The notes: generated by a model not told the origin, from the sequence alone. 64,000 bases of DNA from Fimbriimonadaceae bacterium (GCA_019638795.1 JAHBTB010000005.1:124001-188000), one strand, 5' to 3'. Positions 17,147-25,704 are shown, counted from the first letter of the stretch. Made by a program: numbers and translations.

Positions 17147-18529
17147 ATGGGCCGCGTCCTGACCAAAGCCGTCCTATGCGCCGTCGCCGGTGTGCTGGGC
17201 TGGGTGATGACCGAGCCCCTGATGCCCACCGACTCGCGCAACGCCGACTGGGCGGCCCGCGAACGCGTCATGGTCCTCGTCATCGTCGCCCTCATCGGGC
17301 TCGTGGCCGGGTTGATCCAAGGCTTCCAGCGCGGAGGCAAGACCAACATCATGCTCGCCGGCGGGCTTGGCTTGGTGTTCGGTTCGATCGGGGGGCTCTT
17401 CGGCCACTCCATCGGCGGGGCGATGGTGGCCGGCATGTTCCGGCCGGACGTCTTCTTCGGCGGATTTTCGCCCGCGACCGTCGTCGCCCGCATCGTCGCT
17501 TTCGCACCGATCGGGGCCCTGCTGGGCGCGGCGATCGGCGGCACCCAGATGTCGAAGCGCGGAGTCGTCTCCGGGGTCCTCGGCGGCTTGATCGGCGCTG
17601 TCCTCGCTGGCGCGACGTTCGACCTCATCGGATCGGCCCTCGCCCCCCTTCTCATGACGATGCGCGGCAACAACGAGGTCGGGCTCGGCTCGAGGGCCGT
17701 CACCGCCCTGTCGCTCGGGCTCTTCGTCGGACTCTTCACCGCCTTGGCCGACTTGGCCAGCCGCCAGGCTTGGCTCCGCCTTGTGTTGGGCCGCAACGAG
17801 GGCAAGGAATGGCCCATCGACGCCGCCCAGACCAATATCGGCCGTGACGAACGGGCGCACGTGCCTCTCTTCAACGACCCCAACGTCGCCCCCCTCCAGG
17901 CCGTGATCGTGCGGCAAGGCACCCAGTACGTCCTCCACGACCCAGGTTTGTCACCGGTAGGCGTCGGACTGAACGGCCACCGCCTGATGCAACCCACCGC
18001 CCTCAACCGGGGGGACACGATCATGGTGGGTTCGAACCAGTTGCAGTTCCTGATGAAGGCCAGTGCGGCGGCGAGGGCCCACGAGGGCCGGCATGCCGCG
18101 GTCATGGTCGGCGGGCCCCAGGTCGGTCCGGCCCGGCCCGCACCGACCGCGCCCGTCCAACCCATGCCGCAACAAGCCGTCGCGCCCCAAACCCAGGCTT
18201 ACCACCCCCCCGTGCAGACCCAGGCGTACCAGGCACCGGCCGCGTCGGCCGCGGCCGTCCTCATCGCCACTGCTGGGCCGCTCACCGGCCAACGGTTCCC
18301 CATTGACCAGCCCGTCCAAGTCGGTCGCGAGGGCCAGGGGATCCCCATGGGGTTCGACACCATGGCGAGCCGACGCCACGCTGCATTGACGCCGCTTCCC
18401 GGCGGACTGGCCGTCCAGGATCTCGGGAGCACCAACGGCACCATGGTCAACGGGCAGCGGGTCGGCACGGCCACCATGCGCCCCGGCGACACCTTGCAGA
18501 TCGGGTCTTCTACGTTTAGGCTAGAGTAA
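17147..18529 (+). CDS. Polytopic membrane protein with degenerate and intact FHA domains
   Basis: A 460-residue protein with five or six hydrophobic, Gly-rich helices in the first ~215 residues, many with GxxxG-type motifs (GGLGLVFGSIGGLFGHSIGG). Two FHA regions follow. The first (about 222-305) keeps NIGRDERAHVPL but has APLQAVI where SxxH should be, so its phosphothreonine site looks lost. The second (about 375-460) is intact, with VGREG, ASRRHA and GSTNGTMVNG. A Pro/Gln-rich linker with repeated PQTQAYHPP and VQTQAYQAP segments joins them. The ATG at 17147 follows the previous stop by 1 nt. Likely a membrane scaffold of the same complex as its neighbours. Confidence 0.83.
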   Translation: MGRVLTKAVLCAVAGVLGWVMTEPLMPTDSRNADWAARERVMVLVIVALIGLVAGLIQGFQRGGKTNIMLAGGLGLVFGSIGGLFGHSIGGAMVAGMFRPDVFFGGFSPATVVARIVAFAPIGALLGAAIGGTQMSKRGVVSGVLGGLIGAVLAGATFDLIGSALAPLLMTMRGNNEVGLGSRAVTALSLGLFVGLFTALADLASRQAWLRLVLGRNEGKEWPIDAAQTNIGRDERAHVPLFNDPNVAPLQAVIVRQGTQYVLHDPGLSPVGVGLNGHRLMQPTALNRGDTIMVGSNQLQFLMKASAAARAHEGRHAAVMVGGPQVGPARPAPTAPVQPMPQQAVAPQTQAYHPPVQTQAYQAPAASAAAVLIATAGPLTGQRFPIDQPVQVGREGQGIPMGFDTMASRRHAALTPLPGGLAVQDLGSTNGTMVNGQRVGTATMRPGDTLQIGSSTFRLE

Positions 18530-18549
18530 GGAGACAGGAACGAGTCGCG

Positions 18550-19965
18550 ATGAGCAACGATCCGAACAAGACCGTCATGGGCGGGCCGACGCCCGACCCC
18601 AACCGCACCGTTCTGGGAGGGCCGGTGCCCAACTTGGGCGCGACCCAAATGATGGCCGCTCCGCCTGCCGCTGGCGACCCCAACAAGACTGGGGCATGGT
18701 CGCCGGGCAAGCCGCTCATCGTGACCGTCACCAACAGCCGCCTCGCGACGATGGCCAACGGGCCCGCCCGCGAGCAGTTCCTCTTGGAGATCACCGCGCC
18801 CAACGAACCAGGTCTCCCGGGCATGTCGGTCGGCAGTGGGCCGCGCACACCGCTCAATCTGTGCCTCGTCATCGACCGTTCGGGCTCGATGGAGGGCGCG
18901 CCCCTCGAATACGCCAAGCAGGCCTGTGGCCATGTCGTCGATCTCCTCAGCCCCAACGACGTGCTGAGCATCGTCCTCTTTGACGAGGTCGTCGAGGTGC
19001 TCATGGCGCCCCAGCGCGTCACCGACAAAGCGGCGGTCAAGGCGGGTATCGCCCAGCTGACCCCCGGCTACACGACCAACCTTTTCGACGGCCTCACCTT
19101 GGCCGCCCAGCAGTTGGGGATGACGGCAGACCCGAACCGGGTCACGCGCATGGTCGTGCTCACCGACGGCGAGCCCACCGCCGGGATCAAGGAATTCGCC
19201 CCCCTTGTCGCCCACGCCGGCGAAATCCGCCAGAAGGGCATCACCTGCACGTTCTTGGGCTTTGGGCCCGACTACAACGAAGAGCTATTGGCCTCGATGG
19301 CCAAGAAGTCAGGGGGCAACCACTACTACATCCCCCAGCCGCAAATGATCCCGCAGGTCTTTGACACCGAGCTTGCCCAGCTCATGACGGTGACCTCGAC
19401 CCAACTGAAACTGTCCCTGAAGTTCGCCCGATGGGTGAACCTCAAAGGCTGCACGGGTCACACCCTCACGGGCGGCGAGCGCGAGGTCAACGTCGATTTG
19501 GCCGACATGGAGCGGGGCGCGACGATGCAGGTCGTGGTCGACCTGGAGTTCCCCAACCACCCCTTGGGCCACTACCGCGTAGCGGGTGGAAAGCTGTCCT
19601 ACACCTCTCTCGGTGGAGCAACCGAGGTCGTCGACGTTGACTGCGTCATGGAGTTCACCGCCGATGCGGCGCGCTACTCCGTCGCGCCGGATGCGCGGGT
19701 GGCGGCGGCGGCTGAGGTCAATATGGCCAGCCGGTTGGTCGAGAAGACGATCATGGGCTTGAAGACGCAGGCGATCACGGCCGCAGTGGCCATGGCTGAC
19801 TTGCAGAAGACGCAGGCGTTGTTGCTGTCCCAAGGGCGTCAGCAGGAGGCCCGGGAGGTCACTCTGGCGATCCAGGCGATCCAGAGCGGAAACACCGGGC
19901 ATGCCGAGAAGACGCTGATGGGGACAGTAGTCCAGTTGGACCAAGGGAAGACGAAGGGCGCTTAA
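18550..19965 (+). CDS. VWA-domain protein with Thr-motif repeats
   Basis: A 471-residue cytoplasmic protein. The N-terminus has two near-identical 12-residue repeats, DPNKTVMGGPTP and DPNRTVLGGPVP (residues 4-27), and a partial third copy (DPNKTG, 43-48). A von Willebrand A domain follows (about 95-280) with a complete MIDAS: DRSGSM, the TT pair of YTTNLFDG and LTDGE. The remainder is a Ser/Thr-poor beta-sandwich and a helical tail that again holds KTIMG (399-403) and KTLMG (454-458). Thus [KR]T[VIL][ML]G occurs four times, at both ends. Directly after two FHA genes, these Thr sites are attractive candidate phospho-ligands for the FHA domains, but no kinase is encoded nearby and this is inference. 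Confidence 0.88.
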   Translation: MSNDPNKTVMGGPTPDPNRTVLGGPVPNLGATQMMAAPPAAGDPNKTGAWSPGKPLIVTVTNSRLATMANGPAREQFLLEITAPNEPGLPGMSVGSGPRTPLNLCLVIDRSGSMEGAPLEYAKQACGHVVDLLSPNDVLSIVLFDEVVEVLMAPQRVTDKAAVKAGIAQLTPGYTTNLFDGLTLAAQQLGMTADPNRVTRMVVLTDGEPTAGIKEFAPLVAHAGEIRQKGITCTFLGFGPDYNEELLASMAKKSGGNHYYIPQPQMIPQVFDTELAQLMTVTSTQLKLSLKFARWVNLKGCTGHTLTGGEREVNVDLADMERGATMQVVVDLEFPNHPLGHYRVAGGKLSYTSLGGATEVVDVDCVMEFTADAARYSVAPDARVAAAAEVNMASRLVEKTIMGLKTQAITAAVAMADLQKTQALLLSQGRQQEAREVTLAIQAIQSGNTGHAEKTLMGTVVQLDQGKTKGA

Positions 19966-20104
19966 AGCCCGACTCAGACAAAACACTGGTCATTTTGTTC
20001 TTTTCGTCACGCAATTGATCGAATCGATCATATTCCAAATTCATCATCATTACGATTTTCTAACATTGCGCCCTTTCCTTGCCACTGTAGCGACTTTTGT
20101 TTGC

Positions 20105-20110
20105 TAGAAT
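20105..20110 (+). promoter_or_regulatory. Probable -10 element (TAGAAT) of the Cys-rich protein gene
   Basis: TAGAAT ends 9 nt before the ATG at 20120, the same arrangement as in the GC-rich genes, so even this AT-rich insert uses the host-type start. Confidence 0.45.
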
Positions 20111-20119
20111 GCCAATGAT

Positions 20120-20461
20120 ATGGCCCACCCAAAGTCAATCGCCGTACTTGTTGTTTCGACCCTGGTTGCTGCTATTGCTAGCGCCTCCACAGCATGGTCC
20201 CTGGATCACTCTGCGAGCACAACTTCGACCCCGCCTCCACCCGGCTGGCATATCTGTTATCATGGCTCAGACTCCTGCTCGATCAACTGTTCGGTCGGCG
20301 GTGGAAGCGGCGGATACACCATTTGTCCGGCAAGCGGCAAGGAGTCATGCGCTGGCACAGACTGCTCATCAAATACTTGCTCTTGCACAACCTACACGGA
20401 TAGTGCGTGCACCAACTTCTCCAACAACTCCATGAAGCCAGTACAGCAGTGTAACTACTGA
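20120..20461 (+). CDS. Small secreted Cys-rich protein of unknown function
   Basis: A 113-residue protein with a signal peptide (VLVVSTLVAAIASASTAWS, cut near residue 27) and a mature part holding ten Cys in about 67 residues (ICYHG, DSCSINCS, TICP, ESCAGTDC, NTCSC, SACT, QQCNY), rich in Ser, Thr and Gly. The even number of Cys suggests several disulfides and an extracellular location. I do not recognise the family. The next gene, a pseudopilin, starts 46 bp later on the same strand, so the two may form a unit. Base composition is low in GC compared with the rest of the window. Confidence 0.7.
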   Translation: MAHPKSIAVLVVSTLVAAIASASTAWSLDHSASTTSTPPPPGWHICYHGSDSCSINCSVGGGSGGYTICPASGKESCAGTDCSSNTCSCTTYTDSACTNFSNNSMKPVQQCNY

Positions 20462-20507
20462 GACACACAGAGGACGCCCGAGAGCCTTCCAGCAAGTACC
20501 CACCACC

Positions 20508-21176
20508 ATGAACCACATTCGGTTTGGAAATGGTCAGGTGCGAGTGTCAACATACCGATCAGGGCTGACCCTTGTCGAATTGCTCATTGTCGCGGCTATT
20601 GTTGCCATACTTGCTGCCCTCATAACAGTCGGCATTCAAGCAGCCATACATGCCGCAATATCTTCGGCGTGTCTGCAAAACCTGCAATCGATAGGCAAAG
20701 CCTACTCCCTCTACATAGAGGATCATGACGGCAATTTCCCACCCTATTTTGACAATGCCAGTGTTCCGATGAGGCCAGACAATTCGGAACTGTTGGTAGT
20801 TGACCTGGGGAAATACGGAGCTGACAAATCACAGTTCTTTTGCCCACTAGACTCCTTCAGCAGTAGATTCGATGAGCGTAGCAATTATGATCATACATAT
20901 AAGAGCTACGCCTACTCGATTGGATTTCAGACTCTGATCCCAGCTGACTCGACCTACTTCAAGCTCAACATCTCTGCGTTGCGTGCCCCCAGCATGACTT
21001 TCGTCCTTACGGACAGTTTTGTTGTCGGCGATCATCCTACACCATATCCTCAGACAGGCCATGGTGATCAAGTTAACGTACTATTCGCCGATTGGCATGT
21101 AAAGCAGAAATCTACTCATGGCTTTGACTTTGGTTGCACTTATCCAGGACAGACTCCGTCCTGCAAGGAGCCGTGA
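20508..21176 (+). CDS. Pseudopilin in the AT-rich patch
   Basis: A 222-residue prepilin-like protein with a 19-residue leader ending YRSG, then LTLVELLIVAAIVAILAAL with the conserved Glu5. The segment SACLQNLQSIGKAYSLYIEDHDGNFPPYF matches the region after the helix in DUF1559-like pseudopilins, and the C-terminus has a degenerate H-x9-DG-like motif (HGDQVNVLFADWHV). It resembles the protein at 4.1 kb in layout but is shorter and diverged. It follows the Cys-rich secreted protein gene. Starting residue may be the ATG at 20508; no strong ribosome-binding site is seen. Confidence 0.8.
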   Translation: MNHIRFGNGQVRVSTYRSGLTLVELLIVAAIVAILAALITVGIQAAIHAAISSACLQNLQSIGKAYSLYIEDHDGNFPPYFDNASVPMRPDNSELLVVDLGKYGADKSQFFCPLDSFSSRFDERSNYDHTYKSYAYSIGFQTLIPADSTYFKLNISALRAPSMTFVLTDSFVVGDHPTPYPQTGHGDQVNVLFADWHVKQKSTHGFDFGCTYPGQTPSCKEP

Positions 21177-21370
21177 CGGCGTAAAGATCATGGCTGAAGC
21201 TGCGCAATTGCAGGACGGGCGAGCAAACTCGCTTCGCTCTGGAAGACTTCGTCAAGCTTCCTTATGCCTGGCAATTGGCATTCCTTACGCAGTAATCCAA
21301 AAATGTCCTGGCAGACCACAAACTTGGAAATTGCTAAAGCAACAATCTATTTGGGGATCCGTAAATCAAA

Positions 21371-22714
21371 TCAGAATATGCCTTGCAACTTTCCAGTCGA
21401 ATCGCCTAACGTCTCGACCTTAACCCCGACAAAGTCGAGCATCGAGAGGAACAGGTTGTTCATTGGCGTCTGCTCCGGCACCACAAGGTGACGGCCAGCG
21501 GCGAGTCGGCCGCCACCCCGACCAGCCACCAAGACAGGCAGATGGTCGTGGTTGTGCCGGTTGCCGTCGCTGATCCCGGCCCCATAGACCAACACGGTGT
21601 TGTCCAAAAGCGTCCGGCCGTCGAGTTCCTGGATCCCCTGCATTTTCTTCAGCACATACGCCATCTGGGCCACATGGAAGGTGTCGATCTCCGCCTTTTT
21701 CGCCAGCTTGCCGGGGTCGTCGCCGTGGTGGCTGATGTCGTGATGGCCCTCGCTGATGCCGATCTCGCGATAGGGGCGGTTGCTGCCGTCGTTAGCGAGC
21801 ATGAAGGTGCAGATTCTCGTCAGGTCGGCCTGGAACGCCAGCACCATCATGTCGCCCATCAGCCGGATGTGTTCACCCCGGTCTTGGGGGACGCCCACCG
21901 GCATCTTGACCTCGGCAGGGGCGGAAACTTGCTTCGACTCCTTTTCGATCCTCGTCAGCCGCTGTTCGACCTCGCGGACGCTCTGGAGATACTCTTCCAG
22001 CTTCATCTGGTCGTGCTTGCCGAGCCGCCCGCGCAAGGCGTCGGCGTCTTCGGCGACAAAGTCCAAGATCGACCGGTCGTACTGGGCCCGCTTCGCCCGG
22101 CTCTCCATTGCCTCGACGGTCTGGCCGTTGCCAAACAGCCTTTCGAAGACCTGGCGTGGGTTGACCTCTTTGGCCACCGGCGTCGTGGCGGAACGCCACG
22201 AGATGTTGGAGGAATAGGCGCACGAATAACCGCTGTCGCAGTCGCCGTTGAGGCCGCTGCGCTCGCACCCGATCTCCAGCGATGGGAACCGGGTGTTCCC
22301 GCCGATCGCTTGGGCCGCCACCTGGTCGGCGCTGATCCCGTTGTGGATGTCCGCCCCGGCTGTCTTCTTGCAGTGCACGCCGGTCAACCACGTCGCGGTC
22401 GAACGGGCGTGGTCGCCTGGGCCGTCACCCAGGGCGGCGGCATTGTTTTGGGCCAGGCCCGAGATGACGTTGAGCGAACCCCTCAGCTCGCGGAGCGGCT
22501 CTAAGATCGGGGTGATCTCCAGCTTGCCCGCGGCGGCCGGAGTCCACTTGTCCATGTTGATGCCATTGGGAACAAAGGCGAACGCCATGCGCACCGGCTG
22601 CGCTTTCACCGACTGGGCGAGGGCGGTTGTCGGGGCCATGACCTCCAGCATCGGCAGGGCCAAGGCGGTGCCGACCCCCTTCAGGAAGGTCCGTCGTTCG
22701 ATCCGGTTGTTCAT
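21371..22714 (-). CDS. DUF1552 protein, Tat-exported
   Basis: A 447-residue DUF1552 protein with a twin-arginine signal (ERRTFLKGVGTALALPMLE) at the N-terminus. The mature part has typical family segments such as FVPNGINMDKWTP, ISGLAQNNA, DHARSTATWLTGV and HHDISHHGDD, and a likely binding-site motif GISDGNRHNHDHLPVLVAG near residue 375. Enzymatic activity is not established for the family; fold relationships are to DUF1501 and alkaline-phosphatase-like proteins. Its ATG overlaps the stop of the upstream DUF1592 gene by 4 nt (ATGA), a pairing common in Planctomycetes, Verrucomicrobia and Acidobacteria. Confidence 0.9.
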   Translation of the reverse strand: MNNRIERRTFLKGVGTALALPMLEVMAPTTALAQSVKAQPVRMAFAFVPNGINMDKWTPAAAGKLEITPILEPLRELRGSLNVISGLAQNNAAALGDGPGDHARSTATWLTGVHCKKTAGADIHNGISADQVAAQAIGGNTRFPSLEIGCERSGLNGDCDSGYSCAYSSNISWRSATTPVAKEVNPRQVFERLFGNGQTVEAMESRAKRAQYDRSILDFVAEDADALRGRLGKHDQMKLEEYLQSVREVEQRLTRIEKESKQVSAPAEVKMPVGVPQDRGEHIRLMGDMMVLAFQADLTRICTFMLANDGSNRPYREIGISEGHHDISHHGDDPGKLAKKAEIDTFHVAQMAYVLKKMQGIQELDGRTLLDNTVLVYGAGISDGNRHNHDHLPVLVAGRGGGRLAAGRHLVVPEQTPMNNLFLSMLDFVGVKVETLGDSTGKLQGIF

Positions 22715-25044
22715 CGGGCTTCTCCAGTGTACGCGCGTTTGCGGAAGACGTCGCTTTTCACAATGCTCTTGATGATGCTTTCCAGCGTCGAGCCGCCCGC
22801 TTTGGCTTGCTTCACGATCTCGTCGACACTGCAGCGGTCGGCGGGGCGTAGTCCGCGGCCAAGGCCGTAGACGAGCAGCTTCTCGGTGATGGCGCGCAGG
22901 AACTCGTCGCGTCGGCCCGCCAACACCTTGCGAAGGTCGTCGACCCCGTCAATGGCCTGGCCGCCAGGCAGTGTGCCCGTCGCGTCGACCTTGAATGGGC
23001 CGTCCATCGTCCGCCACCGCCCGACCGGGTCGAAGTTTTCAAGGGCGAACCCGATCGCGTCCATTTGCACGTGGCAGGAGGCGCAAGCGGGGTCGGCCCG
23101 GTGGGCCGCCATCCGTTCCCGGATCGTCTTCGCGGTGGCGGCCTTGTGGTCGTCGGCGAGGACCGGGGTGTTGGGCGGCTGGGGCGGCGGCGGGGTGCCG
23201 AGGACCTCCTCCAGGACATACCGGCCCCGCTTCACCGGCGACGTGCGGTTGGGGTTGCTCGTCACGGTGAGGAAGCTGGCCATGCCGAGCAGGCCGCCAC
23301 GGTGAAGCCCCTTGGTGTCCACCCGCCGGAAACCTTCGCCCTTGACCCCCGGGACGCCGTAGAAGTCGGCCAGCCGTTCGTTCATCTGCGTGTCGGTGGC
23401 GGTGACGAGGTCGATGACGGGCCGCTTGTTCCGGAGCACGTCCATGAAGAAGTACTTCGTCTCGCGGGCCATGTCGGCCTTCAATTTGTCATCGACCATC
23501 GGGAACAGCGTCGGGTCGGGGGTCAGCGTCGCGAGCTTGCGCAACTGGAGCCATTGGCCGACAAAGTCGTCGGAAAGCGCTTTGCTCTTAGGGTCGGCCA
23601 GCATGCGCTCCACCTGGGCGTCGACGACCCTCGGGTCCATGATCTTGCCCACCGCGGCCGCGTCGGTCAGTTGCTGGTCGGGCATCGAAGACCACAGGAA
23701 GTAGCTGATGCGCGAGGCATAGTCATAGGGGTCGAGCGGCACGTTGGTCTTGCCGTCCTTGGGCCGGTCGTCCGTCTCCGCCCGATAGAGGAAGTTCGGG
23801 GAGACGAGGACCGCTTGGACGGCCACCTGGATTCCCTTCTCGTAGCTGTCACCCCCTCGGCGGACCGAATCATAGACCGCCATGATGCGGTCGAGTTCTG
23901 GGCCCGAGACCGGCCGGCGGAACGCCCGGCTGGCGAACCGTCCCAGCACAGTCCGTGCTGCGGTGACGTGGTCGCCTCCCTTGGGATAGGTGAAGACCAC
24001 CGAGTTCGGGTCGGGCTTTCTCGGGGCGCTCCCGGCCAGAGGCCCTTCAACCTCCACCCACTGCACCACCAGGTTTCGGTCTCGCTTTTCTGGATCAGGA
24101 AACTTTTCGTCGTAGTAGTCGTTGGTGAAAGCGACGGACACCGAGTTGTGCCCTTCGGGCAGTTCGACCGGGATCTCGACCACCTTGGACTGACCGCGCA
24201 AGGTGTTGACCGCGATGTTTTGGACCAGTCTGCCGTTGACCCCGACGGCAAGGTTGGGTAGGGCGGGCCCACCCTGCATCCCATAGGCGGCGACGCGGAC
24301 GCGGTAATCGCCGGCGGAAGCAACCTTGAACGGCAACGTGAGCTTGCCCTCGGAGAAGAACAAGACCTCGCTCTCGTCGGTCAGTCGGGCGGTCTGGAGC
24401 TTGAGGTCGGCGGGAAACACGAGACGCTGGGTGCTCGGGCCGGTGACAGGAACGGCGGCGCGGGCCAGTTTCTCGGCCGCGGCCATGTACATCTCGAAGT
24501 GCAACGGCGACACGGAGAGGACGTCGCCGATCGTGTCGAAACCGTAGCCGACGTCGTCGGACGGGAAGGCGTCGGCAGGGTGCAGGTCGACCCCGACCAG
24601 GTCGCGCACCGTGTTGTTGTACTCGCTGCGGTTCAGGCGGCGGATCGTGACCTTGCCGATGTCACCCAGGTCGCACTTTGTCGCCATCGCCCGTTGGAAC
24701 CAGCTGACGAGTGCCTCGCGCTCGGCGACGGTCGGCGACGGTGAACCGGGGGGAGGCATGATCTGCCCTCGGAGCCGCTGGACAAGCTTGTCGGCCTCGT
24801 CCGTCGACTTGTCCACCCACTTCAGGCCGTTGATCTGCGCGACGTCGAAGCCACCGGCCGCGTCTTGGCCGTCGTGGCAGGGTGCGCAGTACTTGGTGAC
24901 GAGCGGGCGGACCGACTTCGTGAACTCGGCGTCGAGCTTGGGGTCGACCTGCCCTTGTGGCGCAGACGGCACGGCCAAGGCGGCGACGAACGCGGCCCCT
25001 GCCACAGGCAGGCTGACCTTGCGCAATGTCTGGAACCTCTCCAT
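22711..25044 (-). CDS. DUF1592/DUF1588/DUF1585 cytochrome-like protein
   Basis: A 777-residue exported protein. After a signal-like N-terminus (LPVAGAAFVAALAVPSAP), it carries a haem c site (YCAPCHDG, CxxCH, about residue 52), a DUF1587 region with IRRLNRSEYNNTVRDLVGVD, a DUF1595/DUF1592 region (FASRAFRRPVSGPELDRI, then SRISYFLWSSMPDQQL), DUF1588 (KGLHRGGLLGMASFLTVTS) with a second haem site CASCHVQMD, and DUF1585 at the end. This planctomycete-type architecture suggests periplasmic electron transfer or oxidative breakdown of polymers; the substrate is unknown. It is coupled to DUF1552 by a 4-nt overlap, so the two proteins probably work together. Confidence 0.92.
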   Translation of the reverse strand: MERFQTLRKVSLPVAGAAFVAALAVPSAPQGQVDPKLDAEFTKSVRPLVTKYCAPCHDGQDAAGGFDVAQINGLKWVDKSTDEADKLVQRLRGQIMPPPGSPSPTVAEREALVSWFQRAMATKCDLGDIGKVTIRRLNRSEYNNTVRDLVGVDLHPADAFPSDDVGYGFDTIGDVLSVSPLHFEMYMAAAEKLARAAVPVTGPSTQRLVFPADLKLQTARLTDESEVLFFSEGKLTLPFKVASAGDYRVRVAAYGMQGGPALPNLAVGVNGRLVQNIAVNTLRGQSKVVEIPVELPEGHNSVSVAFTNDYYDEKFPDPEKRDRNLVVQWVEVEGPLAGSAPRKPDPNSVVFTYPKGGDHVTAARTVLGRFASRAFRRPVSGPELDRIMAVYDSVRRGGDSYEKGIQVAVQAVLVSPNFLYRAETDDRPKDGKTNVPLDPYDYASRISYFLWSSMPDQQLTDAAAVGKIMDPRVVDAQVERMLADPKSKALSDDFVGQWLQLRKLATLTPDPTLFPMVDDKLKADMARETKYFFMDVLRNKRPVIDLVTATDTQMNERLADFYGVPGVKGEGFRRVDTKGLHRGGLLGMASFLTVTSNPNRTSPVKRGRYVLEEVLGTPPPPQPPNTPVLADDHKAATAKTIRERMAAHRADPACASCHVQMDAIGFALENFDPVGRWRTMDGPFKVDATGTLPGGQAIDGVDDLRKVLAGRRDEFLRAITEKLLVYGLGRGLRPADRCSVDEIVKQAKAGGSTLESIIKSIVKSDVFRKRAYTGEAR

Positions 25045-25060
25045 GCCCCTCTACATTCCC

Positions 25061-25066
25061 ATTGTA
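25061..25066 (-). promoter_or_regulatory. Probable -10 element (TACAAT) of the DUF1592-DUF1552 operon
   Basis: TACAAT on the minus strand lies 16 nt upstream of the DUF1592 ATG, in the 72-bp divergent region shared with the peroxidase gene. Confidence 0.4.
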
Positions 25067-25100
25067 CGGATGCGAGGCGTCCGACGCGAGGCTTAACGCG

Positions 25101-25106
25101 TAGAAT
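25101..25106 (+). promoter_or_regulatory. Probable -10 element (TAGAAT) of the glutathione peroxidase gene
   Basis: TAGAAT ends 10 nt before the ATG at 25117, with no ribosome-binding site between. Confidence 0.5.
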
Positions 25107-25116
25107 CAGGCAGACC

Positions 25117-25701
25117 ATGAAGAAGTTCCTTGCCGCCGTCACAACCGCCGTCGCCGGGGTCGCGGTGAGTGCGATCAGTCTCTTTCCCTCTCACACCACG
25201 CCGATGGACACCGAAGCCGACAACATTTATGGGTTCACGATGAAGGACATCGACGGCAAGGACACCAGCCTCGAAAAGTTCAAGGGCAAGGTCCTCCTCA
25301 TTGTCAACGTCGCGAGCAAGTGCGGGAACACCCCGCAGTACGAGGGCCTTGAAAGGGTCTTTGAGAAGTACCAGGACAAGGGTTTGGTCGTGATGGGGTT
25401 CCCGGCTAACGAGTTCGGGGCCCAGGAACCCGGCACCAACGCCGAGATCAAGAAGTTCTGCACGGCGACCTATGCGGTCAAGTTCCCCATGTTCTCAAAG
25501 ATCGTGGTGAAGGGGGCGGACACCCACCCGCTCTACAAATGGCTCCTTGCCCAGACTCCCCAACACCAAGACATCGAGTGGAACTTCGCCAAGTTCCTTG
25601 TCGGTCGGGACGGCAAGGTCGTCGCCCGTTACAGCCCCAAGACCCAACCCGAGGACAAGGGACTCGTTGCGGACCTGGAACAGGCCCTGGCCGCCCACTA
25701 G
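25117..25701 (+). CDS. Exported glutathione peroxidase-family thiol peroxidase
   Basis: A 194-residue Cys-type GPx. A signal sequence (MKKFLAAVTTAVAGVAVSAIS) precedes the thioredoxin-like domain. Visible catalytic elements are the peroxidatic Cys in NVASKCGNTPQYEGLE, Gln in GFPANEFGAQEPG and Trp-Asn in IEWNFAKFLV. The active site is Cys, not selenocysteine, and such bacterial enzymes usually use thioredoxin to reduce peroxides. Predicted location is the periplasm. It is divergent from the DUF1592 operon, which may produce oxidants, and convergent with the response regulator gene 3 bp away. Confidence 0.93.
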   Translation: MKKFLAAVTTAVAGVAVSAISLFPSHTTPMDTEADNIYGFTMKDIDGKDTSLEKFKGKVLLIVNVASKCGNTPQYEGLERVFEKYQDKGLVVMGFPANEFGAQEPGTNAEIKKFCTATYAVKFPMFSKIVVKGADTHPLYKWLLAQTPQHQDIEWNFAKFLVGRDGKVVARYSPKTQPEDKGLVADLEQALAAH

Positions 25702-25704
25702 AGG

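Larger units (their letters stand above)
19966..21370. other. AT-richer patch of chromosome
   Basis: Composition shifts sharply after the VWA gene. The 60 bases from 19981 contain 21 G+C (35 percent), far below the surrounding genes. The patch holds a Cys-rich secreted protein and a pseudopilin, both with codon use unlike their neighbours. Bases 19966-20119 and 21177-21370 have no gene I can support; an open frame at 21118-21423 looks like chance. No integrase, transposase or flanking repeat was seen. Confidence 0.6.

Noticed and set aside
21118-21423. 101-residue plus-strand frame after the second pseudopilin
   Set aside because: It overlaps the pseudopilin 3' end and the DUF1552 3' end, has no ribosome-binding site or -10 hexamer, and its composition is not protein-like.
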